From Nitrospinota bacterium (GTDB lineage: Bacteria > JAUXIQ01): a stretch of 5,887 bases of DNA. Positions 1 to 5,811 of the stretch are shown here, piece after piece. The notes below the pieces were generated by a model, which did not search any database, had not been told where the DNA came from, and worked only from the letters and a program-made list of their open reading frames with translations. The position numbers and the translations under genes were made by a program. Positions within the stretch are counted from its first letter, which is position 1. Each line of letters begins with the position of its first letter. The stretch lies in NCBI GenBank assembly GCA_030620925.1, contig JAUXIQ010000148.1, positions 1 to 5,887 of the forward strand, given 5' to 3'.

Positions 1-809
1 GACTGAGGTTCAGGAAAAGGATAGGTCTGCTGGGTTCCGCCGTTTGCGACCATCCAAATATAAGATACATCTTCGAGGGAATAAACGAGATGGGGGGAGA
101 GGTCTCCACATCGTCGCTGCAGATAGACAGCATAGACGAAGAGTTGGTGCCTCTTCTGTTGAAAGGAGGGAGAAAGTCTCTCACCCTGGCCCCAGAAGCG
201 GGAACGGAAAGGCTGCGCAGGCTGGTCCGCAAGGGCATTGAGGACGAAAAAATACTCGAGACAGTCCGGTTGCTGTTCGCCGGTGGTCTGCTCAATCTCA
301 GGCTGTACTTTCAGGTGGGGCTTCCCACGGAGACCGGCGAGGATGTGGAAGCCATCATCTCGATGGCCAAAAGAATCAAGCATGTTATGGTATCCACCGC
401 TGAGAAAACGGACCGCCTGGGTGACATAACACTCAGCATATCTCCCTTCGTTCCCAAACCGGGAACCCCCTTCCAATGGGAGGCCATGGACGACATCCGC
501 TCCCTGGATGGCAAGATAAAGCATATAAAAGGAACACTGGCGGGGGAAAGCAACGTCAATGTTATCAACGATCTGCCGAAATATTCTTACATACAGGGGA
601 TACTGGCCAGGGGTGATAGGAAGGTGGGGGAACTGCTCTCGAAAACACTGGAGTGCAAGGGCGACTGGATGGCCGCCCTCAAAATGATTAACCTCAATCC
701 CGATTTCTACGTGTGCAGGAAGCGCGACGGCGACGAAACCTTTCCCTGGGATCACATAAATACCGGCCTGCCGAAAGATCACCTGAGAAACATCCACAAA
801 CCCGACTAG
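1..809 (+). CDS. B12-type radical SAM protein, C-terminal part (5' truncated)
   Basis: The reading frame is open from base 3 to the TAG at 807-809, giving 268 visible residues with no start codon needed, so the gene begins outside the window. The visible part matches the second half of the radical SAM core and the C-terminal extension of large B12-binding-domain/radical SAM proteins. Recognisable segments are TLAPEAGTERLR (visible residues 61-72), GLPTET (106-111, the glycine-rich strand in SAM barrels), SPFVPKPGTPFQW (147-159), YSYIQGILARGDRKVGELL (194-212) and FPWDHINTG (247-255). The CxxxCxxC cluster motif and any cobalamin-binding domain would lie upstream and cannot be seen. The substrate of this family is unknown to me, so I name no reaction. 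pgeF starts 20 bp downstream on the same strand, suggesting co-transcription. Family assignment is secure; function is not. Confidence 0.88.
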   Translation, partial: LRFRKRIGLLGSAVCDHPNIRYIFEGINEMGGEVSTSSLQIDSIDEELVPLLLKGGRKSLTLAPEAGTERLRRLVRKGIEDEKILETVRLLFAGGLLNLRLYFQVGLPTETGEDVEAIISMAKRIKHVMVSTAEKTDRLGDITLSISPFVPKPGTPFQWEAMDDIRSLDGKIKHIKGTLAGESNVNVINDLPKYSYIQGILARGDRKVGELLSKTLECKGDWMAALKMINLNPDFYVCRKRDGDETFPWDHINTGLPKDHLRNIHKPD

Positions 810-829
810 CGAACGGAAGACCGAGAGCG

Positions 830-1609
830 ATGCACGACCAGTATAAGATAAACGATGCCGGAGACGTAGCCTACATCACACTGAATACCCTGGAAGATTT
901 GCAGGGCATCCGCCACGGTTTCAGCGTAAAGGAGAATGAAAAAAAATCGGACGCCGAACCCCTCAACTTCGTCTCACCTCTGGACCGCAGGCGGTTCATG
1001 AAAGAACTGGGGCTCCCCTCCACCGATCCGGCAATGGTGCGCCAGATACACAGCGACCGCGTACTCACCATCGACAAAGATACAGACCCCTCCCTGCTCA
1101 ATAAATCTATCAAAGCGGACGCCATGATCACCAGAGTCAAGGGGATTCCCATGGCCCTCCTTACAGCGGACTGCCTGCCGCTTCTGCTGGTTAACCGGGA
1201 AGCAGGGGCGGCAGGGATAGCGCACGCTGGACGAAGGGGCACCCGGCAGGGTATAGCGGCAAAGACCGTGCAAACTATGCGGGAGGAGTTCGGCGCCCGC
1301 CCTGAAAGCACTCTGGCGGCATTCGGGCCCGCAATAGGGCCCTGCTGCTACGAGGTGGGAGGAGATGTCGCCGATGGGTTCAGCAGGAAATACGAGTGGT
1401 GGGAAAAGATTCTGAAACCGGGAAGAGACGGCAGGTTTTATCTCGACCTTTTCCTCGCCAACAGGATACAGCTAATGGAAGCAGGTATTGAAGAGGGGAA
1501 TATTATTGAACCGGGGCTGTGCACTTCCTGCCAGAGCTCCCTCCTCTATTCTTATCGCGGGGAGGGGGGAATAAAAGGACATATCCTGAGTTTCATCATG
1601 CTCGATTGA
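830..1609 (+). CDS. pgeF: Peptidoglycan editing factor PgeF / YfiH-YlmD family (laccase-domain) protein
   Basis: The 259-residue product has the usual length for the YfiH/YlmD/PgeF family. These cytoplasmic proteins have been described as multicopper-type polyphenol oxidases, as purine nucleoside-active enzymes, and in E. coli as an editing factor that keeps wrong residues out of peptidoglycan precursors. Visible hallmarks are RQIHSDRV (71-78), ADAMIT (96-101), TADCLPLLL (112-120) and GPAIGPCCYEVG (166-177). By family analogy His74, Cys115 and His132 are the metal-site residues, and all are present. The normally near-invariant HAGWRG reads HAGRRG (132-137). The ATG at 830 was chosen because the reading frame upstream of it overlaps the radical SAM gene and lacks family similarity, while this start gives the normal N-terminus leading to GIRHGFS. 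The ribosome site is weak (GGAAGA at 815-820, spacing 9). It is the ylmD member of the ylm/divIVA cluster. Confidence 0.93.
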   Translation: MHDQYKINDAGDVAYITLNTLEDLQGIRHGFSVKENEKKSDAEPLNFVSPLDRRRFMKELGLPSTDPAMVRQIHSDRVLTIDKDTDPSLLNKSIKADAMITRVKGIPMALLTADCLPLLLVNREAGAAGIAHAGRRGTRQGIAAKTVQTMREEFGARPESTLAAFGPAIGPCCYEVGGDVADGFSRKYEWWEKILKPGRDGRFYLDLFLANRIQLMEAGIEEGNIIEPGLCTSCQSSLLYSYRGEGGIKGHILSFIMLD

Positions 1610-1610
1610 C

Positions 1611-1622
1611 GGATATATATCC
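1611..1622. repeat. 12-bp perfect palindrome GGATATATATCC
   Basis: GGATATATATCC reads identically on both strands and begins two bases after the pgeF stop codon. It could be a regulator-binding site or chance in an AT-rich gap. It lacks the U-tract expected of an intrinsic terminator, and as RNA its hairpin would be weak because the inner bases are all A-U with no room for a loop. Confidence 0.5.
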
Positions 1623-1711
1623 CATCGGTGGAAACGAACCGCATTTACGAGGCTTAAACTCCCAGCAGCTGTCTATCGGCTTATCAGGGCGCTTTCACGG
1701 CGTGAGCCCGC

Positions 1712-1737
1712 CCCAGTTTAGTCTTGTCTGAGTTGGG
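1712..1737 (+). other. Wobble-rich stem-loop upstream of yggS
   Basis: CCCAGTTTAG (1712-1721) can pair over all ten positions with CTGAGTTGGG (1728-1737), using three G-U wobbles, around a six-base loop TCTTGT. The need for wobbles points to RNA rather than a protein-binding DNA palindrome. There is a competing fold: CAGTTT (1714-1719) is also a perfect complement of AAACTG (1740-1745), and the two helices are mutually exclusive. No T-run follows, so it is not a standard intrinsic terminator. It could be a leader structure, part of a small RNA, or chance. Confidence 0.35.
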
Positions 1738-1752
1738 CAAAACTGTTACTAT
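1724..1752 (+). promoter_or_regulatory. Tentative sigma70-type promoter for yggS
   Basis: TTGTCT (1724-1729) and TACTAT (1747-1752) each match four of six consensus bases and are separated by 17 bp, the optimal spacing. A start near 1759 would leave a leader of about 21 bases. An alternative -10 is TATAAC (1759-1764), but its best -35 candidate, TTGGGC (1733-1738), is 20 bp away. Position supports a promoter here more than the motif quality does. Confidence 0.27.
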
Positions 1753-1779
1753 CTTTCTTATAACATAGAATCGCGAACC

Positions 1780-2478
1780 ATGCCTGTGACAGAAATAGAG
1801 AAAAACCTTAAGGAAGTCAGAGAACGGATGGCCAGGGCCGCGGAACGCGCGGCGAGGGACCCGGCCGAAGTTGAGTTGGTGGCCGTCACCAAAACCTTAG
1901 ACGTACCTACGATCCGTGAAGCCATTCAGGCCGGCCATAGGCTCTTCGGGGAGAACAGAGTCCAGGAAGCCAGGGGTAAAATAGAGGCGCTGGGCGAAGA
2001 AGCCCGGTGGCACATGGTGGGCCATCTACAGACGAACAAAGCCAAGGAGGCTATAAGGCTTTTCGAGCTAATCCATTCCGTGGACAGTCTGCGGCTCGCC
2101 GAAGAGCTCGACAAGCGCTGCCGGCAGGAGGGGACCACCATGGATATACTGGTGCAGGTAAATATCTCCGGCGAGCAGACCAAACACGGCGCAGAGGCTG
2201 CAGAGGTTATAGACCTGGTGGAGAAGATTTCGGCTCTGCAGTACTTGAAAATAAATGGGCTAATGTCTATTCCGTCCTTCTCCCCCGTGCCGGACCACTC
2301 ACGCCCCTACTTCCGCCAACTCAGAGAAATAAGCAGGAAAATCGCCGATATGGGGATTGAGGGGGTCTCCATGGAAGTACTCTCCATGGGCATGACCGGC
2401 GACTTCGAGGTGGCCGTAGAGGAGGGGGCTACCATGGTGCGCGTGGGGACCGCCATTTTCGGTCCCAGGGGAAATTGA
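1780..2478 (+). CDS. yggS: YggS/PLPBP family pyridoxal phosphate homeostasis protein
   Basis: The 232-residue product matches the full length of the YggS/YlmE/PROSC family, cytoplasmic single-domain TIM-barrel proteins that bind pyridoxal 5'-phosphate and buffer vitamin B6 without known catalysis. Visible motifs run in family order: LVAVTKT with the PLP lysine at Lys38, FGENRVQE (56-63), WHMVGHLQTNK (77-87), QVNISGEQTKHG (126-137), GLMSIP (160-165), LSMGMTGDFEVAV (201-213) and RVGTAIFGPR (221-230). GEQTKHG replaces the more usual GEESKHG, a minor change. The ATG at 1780 gives the standard N-terminus, but there is no Shine-Dalgarno sequence before it, so translation may start on a short leader. 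It occupies the ylmE position after pgeF and sits 31 bp before proC, the pairing that gave the eukaryotic homologue its 'proline synthetase co-transcribed' name. Confidence 0.96.
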   Translation: MPVTEIEKNLKEVRERMARAAERAARDPAEVELVAVTKTLDVPTIREAIQAGHRLFGENRVQEARGKIEALGEEARWHMVGHLQTNKAKEAIRLFELIHSVDSLRLAEELDKRCRQEGTTMDILVQVNISGEQTKHGAEAAEVIDLVEKISALQYLKINGLMSIPSFSPVPDHSRPYFRQLREISRKIADMGIEGVSMEVLSMGMTGDFEVAVEEGATMVRVGTAIFGPRGN

Positions 2479-2509
2479 CCGCACCACATATTTTTTACGG
2501 AGAAATAGA

Positions 2510-3325
2510 TTGATCAAAGGCAAGAAGATAGCTTTCATCGGGGCGGGTAATATGGGGCAGGCGCTGATCCGCGGTATCCTGAGCGCTTCCCTGGTCGATC
2601 CGGGAAATATAACCGCCGCCGATACGGATGCCGAGAAGCTGCAGCAGCTCAACAAGGAGTATGGAATAGCCACCACGCAGGATAACTCCGATGCGGTATC
2701 CTCTTCCGAGGTGATCGTCCTCTCGGTAAAGCCGCAGGTTATGGAGTCAGTCTTGCGCGGCGTCTCCCCTGTAGTCGACGACTCGAAGCTCGTCCTCTCA
2801 ATAGCTGCAGGGACCACCATAGAATCTATAAAATCGCAACTCAAAAACGGACCCAGGATCATCAGGATCATGCCGAATACACCCGCCCTGGTGGGGGAAG
2901 GCGCGGCGGCACTGGCCCCGGGCGGCAACGCTACTGAAGAAGACGTAAATCTCGCCCTGGAAGTATTTTCCTCGGTGGGAAGGGCTATAATAGTTGAAGA
3001 AAAGATGATGGACGCTATCACGGGGCTCAGCGGCAGCGGCCCGGCCTATGTATTCCTTTTCATAGAGGCGCTTTCCGACGGGGGCGTAAAGATGGGGCTG
3101 CCCAGGGACGTCTCACTTCTGCTAGCCGCCCAGACGGTCCTGGGAGCGGCTCGCATGGTGCTGGAATTGGGCAAGCATCCGGGGGAGCTCAAAGACATGG
3201 TTACCTCCCCGGGGGGCACCACCATTGAAGGGGTTCACGCCCTGGAGCATGGAGCACTGCGATCAATCACCATTGATGCGGTAGAAGCCGCCACGCTGCG
3301 CTCGCAGGAATTGGGGAAGGCTTAA
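2510..3325 (+). CDS. proC: Pyrroline-5-carboxylate reductase
   Basis: ProC reduces 1-pyrroline-5-carboxylate to L-proline with NAD(P)H, the last step of proline synthesis, in the cytoplasm. The 271-residue length is typical. An N-terminal Rossmann domain shows FIGAGNMGQALIRG (9-22), VKPQ (73-76) and MPNTPALVG (121-129). The C-terminal helical dimerisation domain shows GLSGSGPAYVF (172-182) and the family signature around MVTSPGGTTIEGVHALE (230-246). The start is TTG at 2510, preceded by GGAG (2499-2502) at seven bases; the next Met, residue 15, lies inside the nucleotide-binding loop and cannot be the start. It sits between yggS (31 bp) and yggT (32 bp), the place where sepF is found in Firmicutes and Actinobacteria. 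Confidence 0.97.
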   Translation: MIKGKKIAFIGAGNMGQALIRGILSASLVDPGNITAADTDAEKLQQLNKEYGIATTQDNSDAVSSSEVIVLSVKPQVMESVLRGVSPVVDDSKLVLSIAAGTTIESIKSQLKNGPRIIRIMPNTPALVGEGAAALAPGGNATEEDVNLALEVFSSVGRAIIVEEKMMDAITGLSGSGPAYVFLFIEALSDGGVKMGLPRDVSLLLAAQTVLGAARMVLELGKHPGELKDMVTSPGGTTIEGVHALEHGALRSITIDAVEAATLRSQELGKA

Positions 3326-3357
3326 AGAAAGGAATACTCCTTAAGAGGGAGACGACA

Positions 3358-3660
3358 TTGTTCGTCTTGGGCAACTTTATCGGGGCCATCTCCAGCGTTT
3401 TGAATTTTGTGCTGACACTGTATATATTTCTCATTATCTGCAGGGCAATAGTATCATGGATTAATCTCAACCCATACCACTCGCTGGTAGAGGTTCTGCA
3501 TAAAATTACCGAACCTGTACTGGCGCCTGTAAGAAGGAGGATAAACTTACGCTTGCCTATAGATATATCTCCCATAGTGGTTATAGTAATTATAATTTTT
3601 CTTCAGGGTTTCGTAGTCAGTTCACTGAGAGATCTCTCGGAGAGGCTCAGGATTCCCTGA
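3358..3660 (+). CDS. yggT: YggT/YlmG family membrane protein
   Basis: This is a 100-residue integral membrane protein. Two hydrophobic segments are evident at about residues 4-34 and 69-88, separated by a basic loop. The loop carries the family signature RAIVSWINLNPYH (29-41), then KITEPVLAPVRR (49-60), and the second helix is entered through IDISPIVV (68-75). YggT/YlmG proteins are associated with division or envelope maintenance in bacteria and with nucleoid organisation in chloroplasts; the molecular role is unsettled. The start is TTG at 3358 with AGGGAG (3346-3351) six bases upstream, and the protein has no internal methionine, so a non-ATG start is required. It occupies the ylmG position of the cluster. 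Its TGA stop overlaps the ATG of a possible micro-ORF. Confidence 0.93.
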   Translation: MFVLGNFIGAISSVLNFVLTLYIFLIICRAIVSWINLNPYHSLVEVLHKITEPVLAPVRRRINLRLPIDISPIVVIVIIIFLQGFVVSSLRDLSERLRIP

Positions 3661-3737
3661 TGAATTGGGCACCAAGTGAGGGGAAAAAACTGGTCAGGGG
3701 CGGCCACCACGCACGGCGTAAAAAGGAGCGGAGGTGA
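3660..3737 (+). CDS. Possible 25-residue basic micro-ORF between yggT and divIVA
   Basis: An ATG at 3660 overlaps the yggT stop in a TGATG arrangement and is preceded by AGGA (3649-3652) at seven bases, as expected for a translationally coupled gene. The frame runs 25 codons to a TGA at 3735-3737, which falls in the divIVA ribosome-binding site, four bases before the divIVA ATG. It therefore fills nearly the whole 81-bp gap. The predicted peptide begins MNWAPSEGKKLVRGG and ends HHARRKKERR, strongly basic at the C-terminus. I recognise no family. It could be a real small protein, a coupling device that delivers ribosomes to divIVA, a worn remnant of the missing ylmH, or chance. The coding evidence is positional only. 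Confidence 0.3.
   Translation: MNWAPSEGKKLVRGGHHARRKKERR
3730..3736 (+). promoter_or_regulatory. Strong ribosome-binding site of divIVA
   Basis: GGAGGTG lies five bases before the ATG at 3742 and is the best Shine-Dalgarno match in the window. It decides the divIVA start against an in-frame GTG at 3676 that would add 22 residues unlike the family. Confidence 0.85.
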
Positions 3738-3741
3738 AAAA

Positions 3742-4215
3742 ATGAGAATTACTCCCCTGGATTTCCGGCAGAAAGAGTTTAAAAAGTCTTTCAGTGGTTA
3801 CAATATGAATGAGGTGCAGGATTTCCTCCTGGAGTTCGCCTCTGAATATGAGAACCTGATCAACGAGTTCAATATTATAAAAGAGGAAAAAGAGCAGCTT
3901 CTGACGGAACTCAACAACTATCGCGCCTTCGACCAGAAGCTGAAAGAGACCCTGCTTGCCGCTCAGCAGATGAGCGAAGACCTCAAGGTGGCCGCAGACA
4001 GGGAAGCCCAGCTGGTCATAAAGGACGCCAAGCTCCAGGCTGAAGAGATTAATCGCAAAACCCACACGACCATTGAAAAGCTGGAGAAAGAAATAGAGGA
4101 CCTCAAAAGCCTTAAGAAAACTTTCAAGACCCAGCTGACGTCTCTTGTGGAGAGCCATCTGAAAATGATGGAAAACAGCGCTCCTGAAGAAGTAGAGCAG
4201 GAAGAGCGCGAATAA
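3742..4215 (+). CDS. divIVA: DivIVA domain-containing cell division / polarity protein
   Basis: DivIVA proteins bind curved membrane at the septum or pole and recruit division, growth or chromosome-anchoring partners. The 157-residue product begins with the N-terminal lipid-binding domain, MRITPLDFRQKEFKKSF then GYNMNEVQDFL (to about residue 40). Long charged coiled coil follows from about 35 to 140, and the tail is acidic (EEVEQEERE). Phe17, the exposed membrane-inserting residue in the B. subtilis protein, is conserved. The next residue, Arg in B. subtilis, is Ser18 here, though Lys14 and Lys15 could supply positive charge. The length is close to B. subtilis DivIVA and shorter than actinobacterial Wag31. 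The ATG at 3742 follows a strong ribosome site. Its place after yggT fits the ylm cluster, with ylmH absent. The coiled coil cannot reveal which partner it recruits. Confidence 0.93.
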   Translation: MRITPLDFRQKEFKKSFSGYNMNEVQDFLLEFASEYENLINEFNIIKEEKEQLLTELNNYRAFDQKLKETLLAAQQMSEDLKVAADREAQLVIKDAKLQAEEINRKTHTTIEKLEKEIEDLKSLKKTFKTQLTSLVESHLKMMENSAPEEVEQEERE

Positions 4216-4259
4216 TTCCAATCGGCGAAAAAGAACAATTATAGATAGCTCATATATCC

Positions 4260-4556
4260 ATGCTGGACACGAAGAAGGTTCCGGGAGGGATCAAATTCAG
4301 GGTAAGGGTGCAGCCGAGGGCCTCGCGGGCGGAAATATCCCGGGTGGAAGAGGGTGCCCTCAAGCTTAAGCTCACAGCCCCTCCACTGAAAGGCGCGGCA
4401 AATGAGCAGTGCTTGAAACTGCTGTCGAAAGCTCTGGGCGTTAGCAGGTCGGACCTTTCAATAACCGGCGGGGATAAATCCCGGAGCAAATGGATAGAAG
4501 TTAAAGGCCTGGACGAATCGTCCCTGAAACGATTAATCGCTCGAATAACAGAATAA
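4260..4556 (+). CDS. yggU: DUF167 / YggU family protein
   Basis: This is a 98-residue cytoplasmic protein of the small alpha/beta YggU (DUF167) family, whose function is unknown. Hallmarks are [14 protein letters not shown] (13-26), [15 protein letters not shown] (36-50), [11 protein letters not shown] (58-68) and the basic GDKSRSK (71-77). The length is normal. In many bacteria it lies beside yggT or is fused to it; here divIVA separates the two. The ATG at 4260 lacks a Shine-Dalgarno sequence, but no better in-frame start exists before the conserved VRVQPRAS strand. The gap to divIVA is 44 bp and the gap to mtnA is also 44 bp. A TATAGAT at 4240-4246 could be a -10 element but has no good -35 partner. 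Confidence 0.92.
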   Translation: MLDTKKVPGGIKFRVRVQPRASRAEISRVEEGALKLKLTAPPLKGAANEQCLKLLSKALGVSRSDLSITGGDKSRSKWIEVKGLDESSLKRLIARITE

Positions 4557-4600
4557 ATACCCCCCTTATCCATCTTCTCCCGCAACAGCAGGAAGACAAA

Positions 4601-5668
4601 ATGATCAAACCCATACAGTTCCTGGATAGCGGCGTGCTCCTCCTGGATCAGACCAGGCTACCGGGCGAAGAAGTCTACGTAGATATCAAAGACCACCTGG
4701 CAATGGCCGAAGCCATAAAATCCATGGTGGTGCGCGGTGCTCCCGCCATAGGAGTGGCCGCCGCAGGAGGCATATCCCTTGGCGCCGCCGCAATAAGAGC
4801 CGACAGCTTCGAAGCGTTTTACAGTGAGCTGGAAGAAATCTGCGCGATAATGGGGAACACCCGGCCCACCGCAGTCAACCTTTTCTGGGCCATAGAGCGC
4901 ATGAAAAGGGTCGCTGCTGAGAACCGCTCGCTGGAAGTGGACAAGATAAAAAAGCTCCTGGAAGCCGAGGCCAGGCGGATGCTGGAAGAAGACATCCAGC
5001 ACAATAAAGACATGGGGGCTTTTGGCCAAGGGTTCATCTCGGACGGGGATACCGTTCTCACCCACTGCAACGCCGGCGCCCTGGCCACTGCGGGTTTCGG
5101 CACCGCCCTGGGGGTGATCAGGGCCGCGCATCTGAAGGGGAAGCGCGTAAAAGTCATAGCCGATGAAACGCGCCCGTTCCTCCAGGGAGCCAGGCTCACT
5201 GCCTGGGAGCTGGACACGGACGGCATCCAGGTAACCGTCATTTCAGACAACATGGCCGGTTATTGCATGAGCAAGGGAATGGTGAACCTGGTTCTCGTAG
5301 GGGCGGACAGAATAGCCGCCAACGGGGATGTGGCAAACAAAATCGGAACCTATCCCCTCGCCCTGCTGGCCAAAGAACACGGCCTCCCTTTTTACGTCGC
5401 CGCCCCCACCTCCACGCTCGACCTGTCCACCACCACAGGTGACGATATACCCATCGAAGAGAGAGACCGAACCGAGATCACCCACTTTCAGGGACAGCTT
5501 GTGACTCCCGAAGGCGTCGATGTCTTCAATCCCGCTTTCGACGTAACCCCCAACCATCTGGTGCACGCCATCATAACCGAAAGGGGCGTGGCCAAAGCGC
5601 CCTACGAGAAGAGCCTGCAGAAAATATCGATCGAGGACCGAAAGGAAGCGACCACAAAGAGCAACTGA
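4601..5668 (+). CDS. mtnA: S-methyl-5-thioribose-1-phosphate isomerase
   Basis: MtnA converts methylthioribose-1-phosphate to methylthioribulose-1-phosphate in salvage of methylthioadenosine, a by-product of SAM use. The 355-residue product covers the full family. It shows VRGAPAIG (44-51), [12 protein letters not shown] (86-97), [12 protein letters not shown] (154-165) with the catalytic Cys156, ADETRP (187-192), [18 protein letters not shown] (234-251) with the catalytic Asp236, and FNPAFDVTP (309-317). The Cys and Asp separate true MtnA from related eIF2B-like and ribose-1,5-bisphosphate isomerase proteins and match Cys160/Asp240 of the B. subtilis enzyme. The ATG at 4601 is preceded by AGGA (4590-4593) at seven bases. 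No other salvage gene (mtnP, mtnK, mtnB and so on) lies in the window, so the wider pathway cannot be judged. No convincing terminator follows it. Confidence 0.96.
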   Translation: MIKPIQFLDSGVLLLDQTRLPGEEVYVDIKDHLAMAEAIKSMVVRGAPAIGVAAAGGISLGAAAIRADSFEAFYSELEEICAIMGNTRPTAVNLFWAIERMKRVAAENRSLEVDKIKKLLEAEARRMLEEDIQHNKDMGAFGQGFISDGDTVLTHCNAGALATAGFGTALGVIRAAHLKGKRVKVIADETRPFLQGARLTAWELDTDGIQVTVISDNMAGYCMSKGMVNLVLVGADRIAANGDVANKIGTYPLALLAKEHGLPFYVAAPTSTLDLSTTTGDDIPIEERDRTEITHFQGQLVTPEGVDVFNPAFDVTPNHLVHAIITERGVAKAPYEKSLQKISIEDRKEATTKSN

Positions 5669-5723
5669 TCGCCGGAAGTCTATTCCCCCTGAATCTTATG
5701 GACATATGAGACTCCCCCTTGTA

Positions 5724-5755
5724 AAATAGTCACCATTGGCACCAAATAGACACCA
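5724..5755. repeat. Direct repeat pair with 20-bp period upstream of tRNA-Val
   Basis: AAATAGTCACCA (5724-5735) recurs as AAATAGACACCA (5744-5755), matching at 11 of 12 positions and spaced exactly 20 bp start to start, about two helical turns. A further GGCACC lies between them. The pair brackets the putative -35 of the tRNA gene, so an operator or activator site is possible. It could also be a small duplication. Confidence 0.45.
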
Positions 5756-5767
5756 GATGAATATAAA
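5736..5767 (+). promoter_or_regulatory. Tentative promoter of tRNA-Val
   Basis: TTGGCA (5736-5741) matches five of six -35 bases and TATAAA (5762-5767) matches five of six -10 bases. The 20-bp spacing is longer than the usual 16-19 bp, which lowers confidence. Transcription would start near 5774, leaving about 38 bases of 5' leader before the mature tRNA, a reasonable length for RNase P processing. Confidence 0.27.
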
Positions 5768-5811
5768 AAGGGTAGTCAAACAGACGTGAAGTTTTACTAG
5801 TAGCGGAACGT

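Larger units (their letters stand above)
1610..1779. other. Non-coding gap between pgeF and yggS
   Basis: These 170 bp contain no plausible gene on either strand and are more AT-rich than the flanking genes. They hold a palindrome just after the pgeF stop, a small hairpin with arms CGGT (1626-1629) and ACCG (1638-1641), the arms TCAC/GTGA around GGC near 1695-1705, a longer stem-loop at 1712-1737 and promoter-like sequence before yggS. This is the longest gap in the window and the likeliest place for transcription to end and restart. I do not recognise a known RNA family. Confidence 0.6.

Noticed and set aside
713-829. N-terminal extension of pgeF from an upstream in-frame ATG at 713
   Set aside because: It would overlap the end of the radical SAM gene by about 97 bp and add 39 residues with no family similarity; ATG 830 gives the normal N-terminus.
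1620-1660. CRISPR-repeat-like or tRNA T-arm-like text on the - strand (GGTTCGTTTCC)
   Set aside because: There is a single copy with no spacer periodicity, and the surrounding bases do not fold into a tRNA.
2299-3021. 240-residue open frame on the - strand across yggS and proC
   Set aside because: It lies antisense to two unmistakable genes, is low-complexity Ser/Ala/Ile rich, and shows no recognisable motif.
3676-3741. GTG at 3676 as an earlier divIVA start
   Set aside because: The extra 22 residues do not resemble DivIVA, whereas ATG 3742 directly follows GGAGGTG and gives the canonical MRITPLDF start.
3694-4221. 175-residue open frame on the - strand across divIVA
   Set aside because: Its Phe/Leu-rich sequence is the expected reverse complement of Glu/Lys-rich coiled-coil codons.
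5669-5723. Intrinsic terminator after mtnA
   Set aside because: Only AGTCT/AGACT arms about 26 bases apart are present, with no GC-rich stem or T-run.
5757-5789. Ten-residue reading frame between mtnA and tRNA-Val
   Set aside because: It has no ribosome site, overlaps the putative tRNA promoter, and is too short to distinguish from chance.
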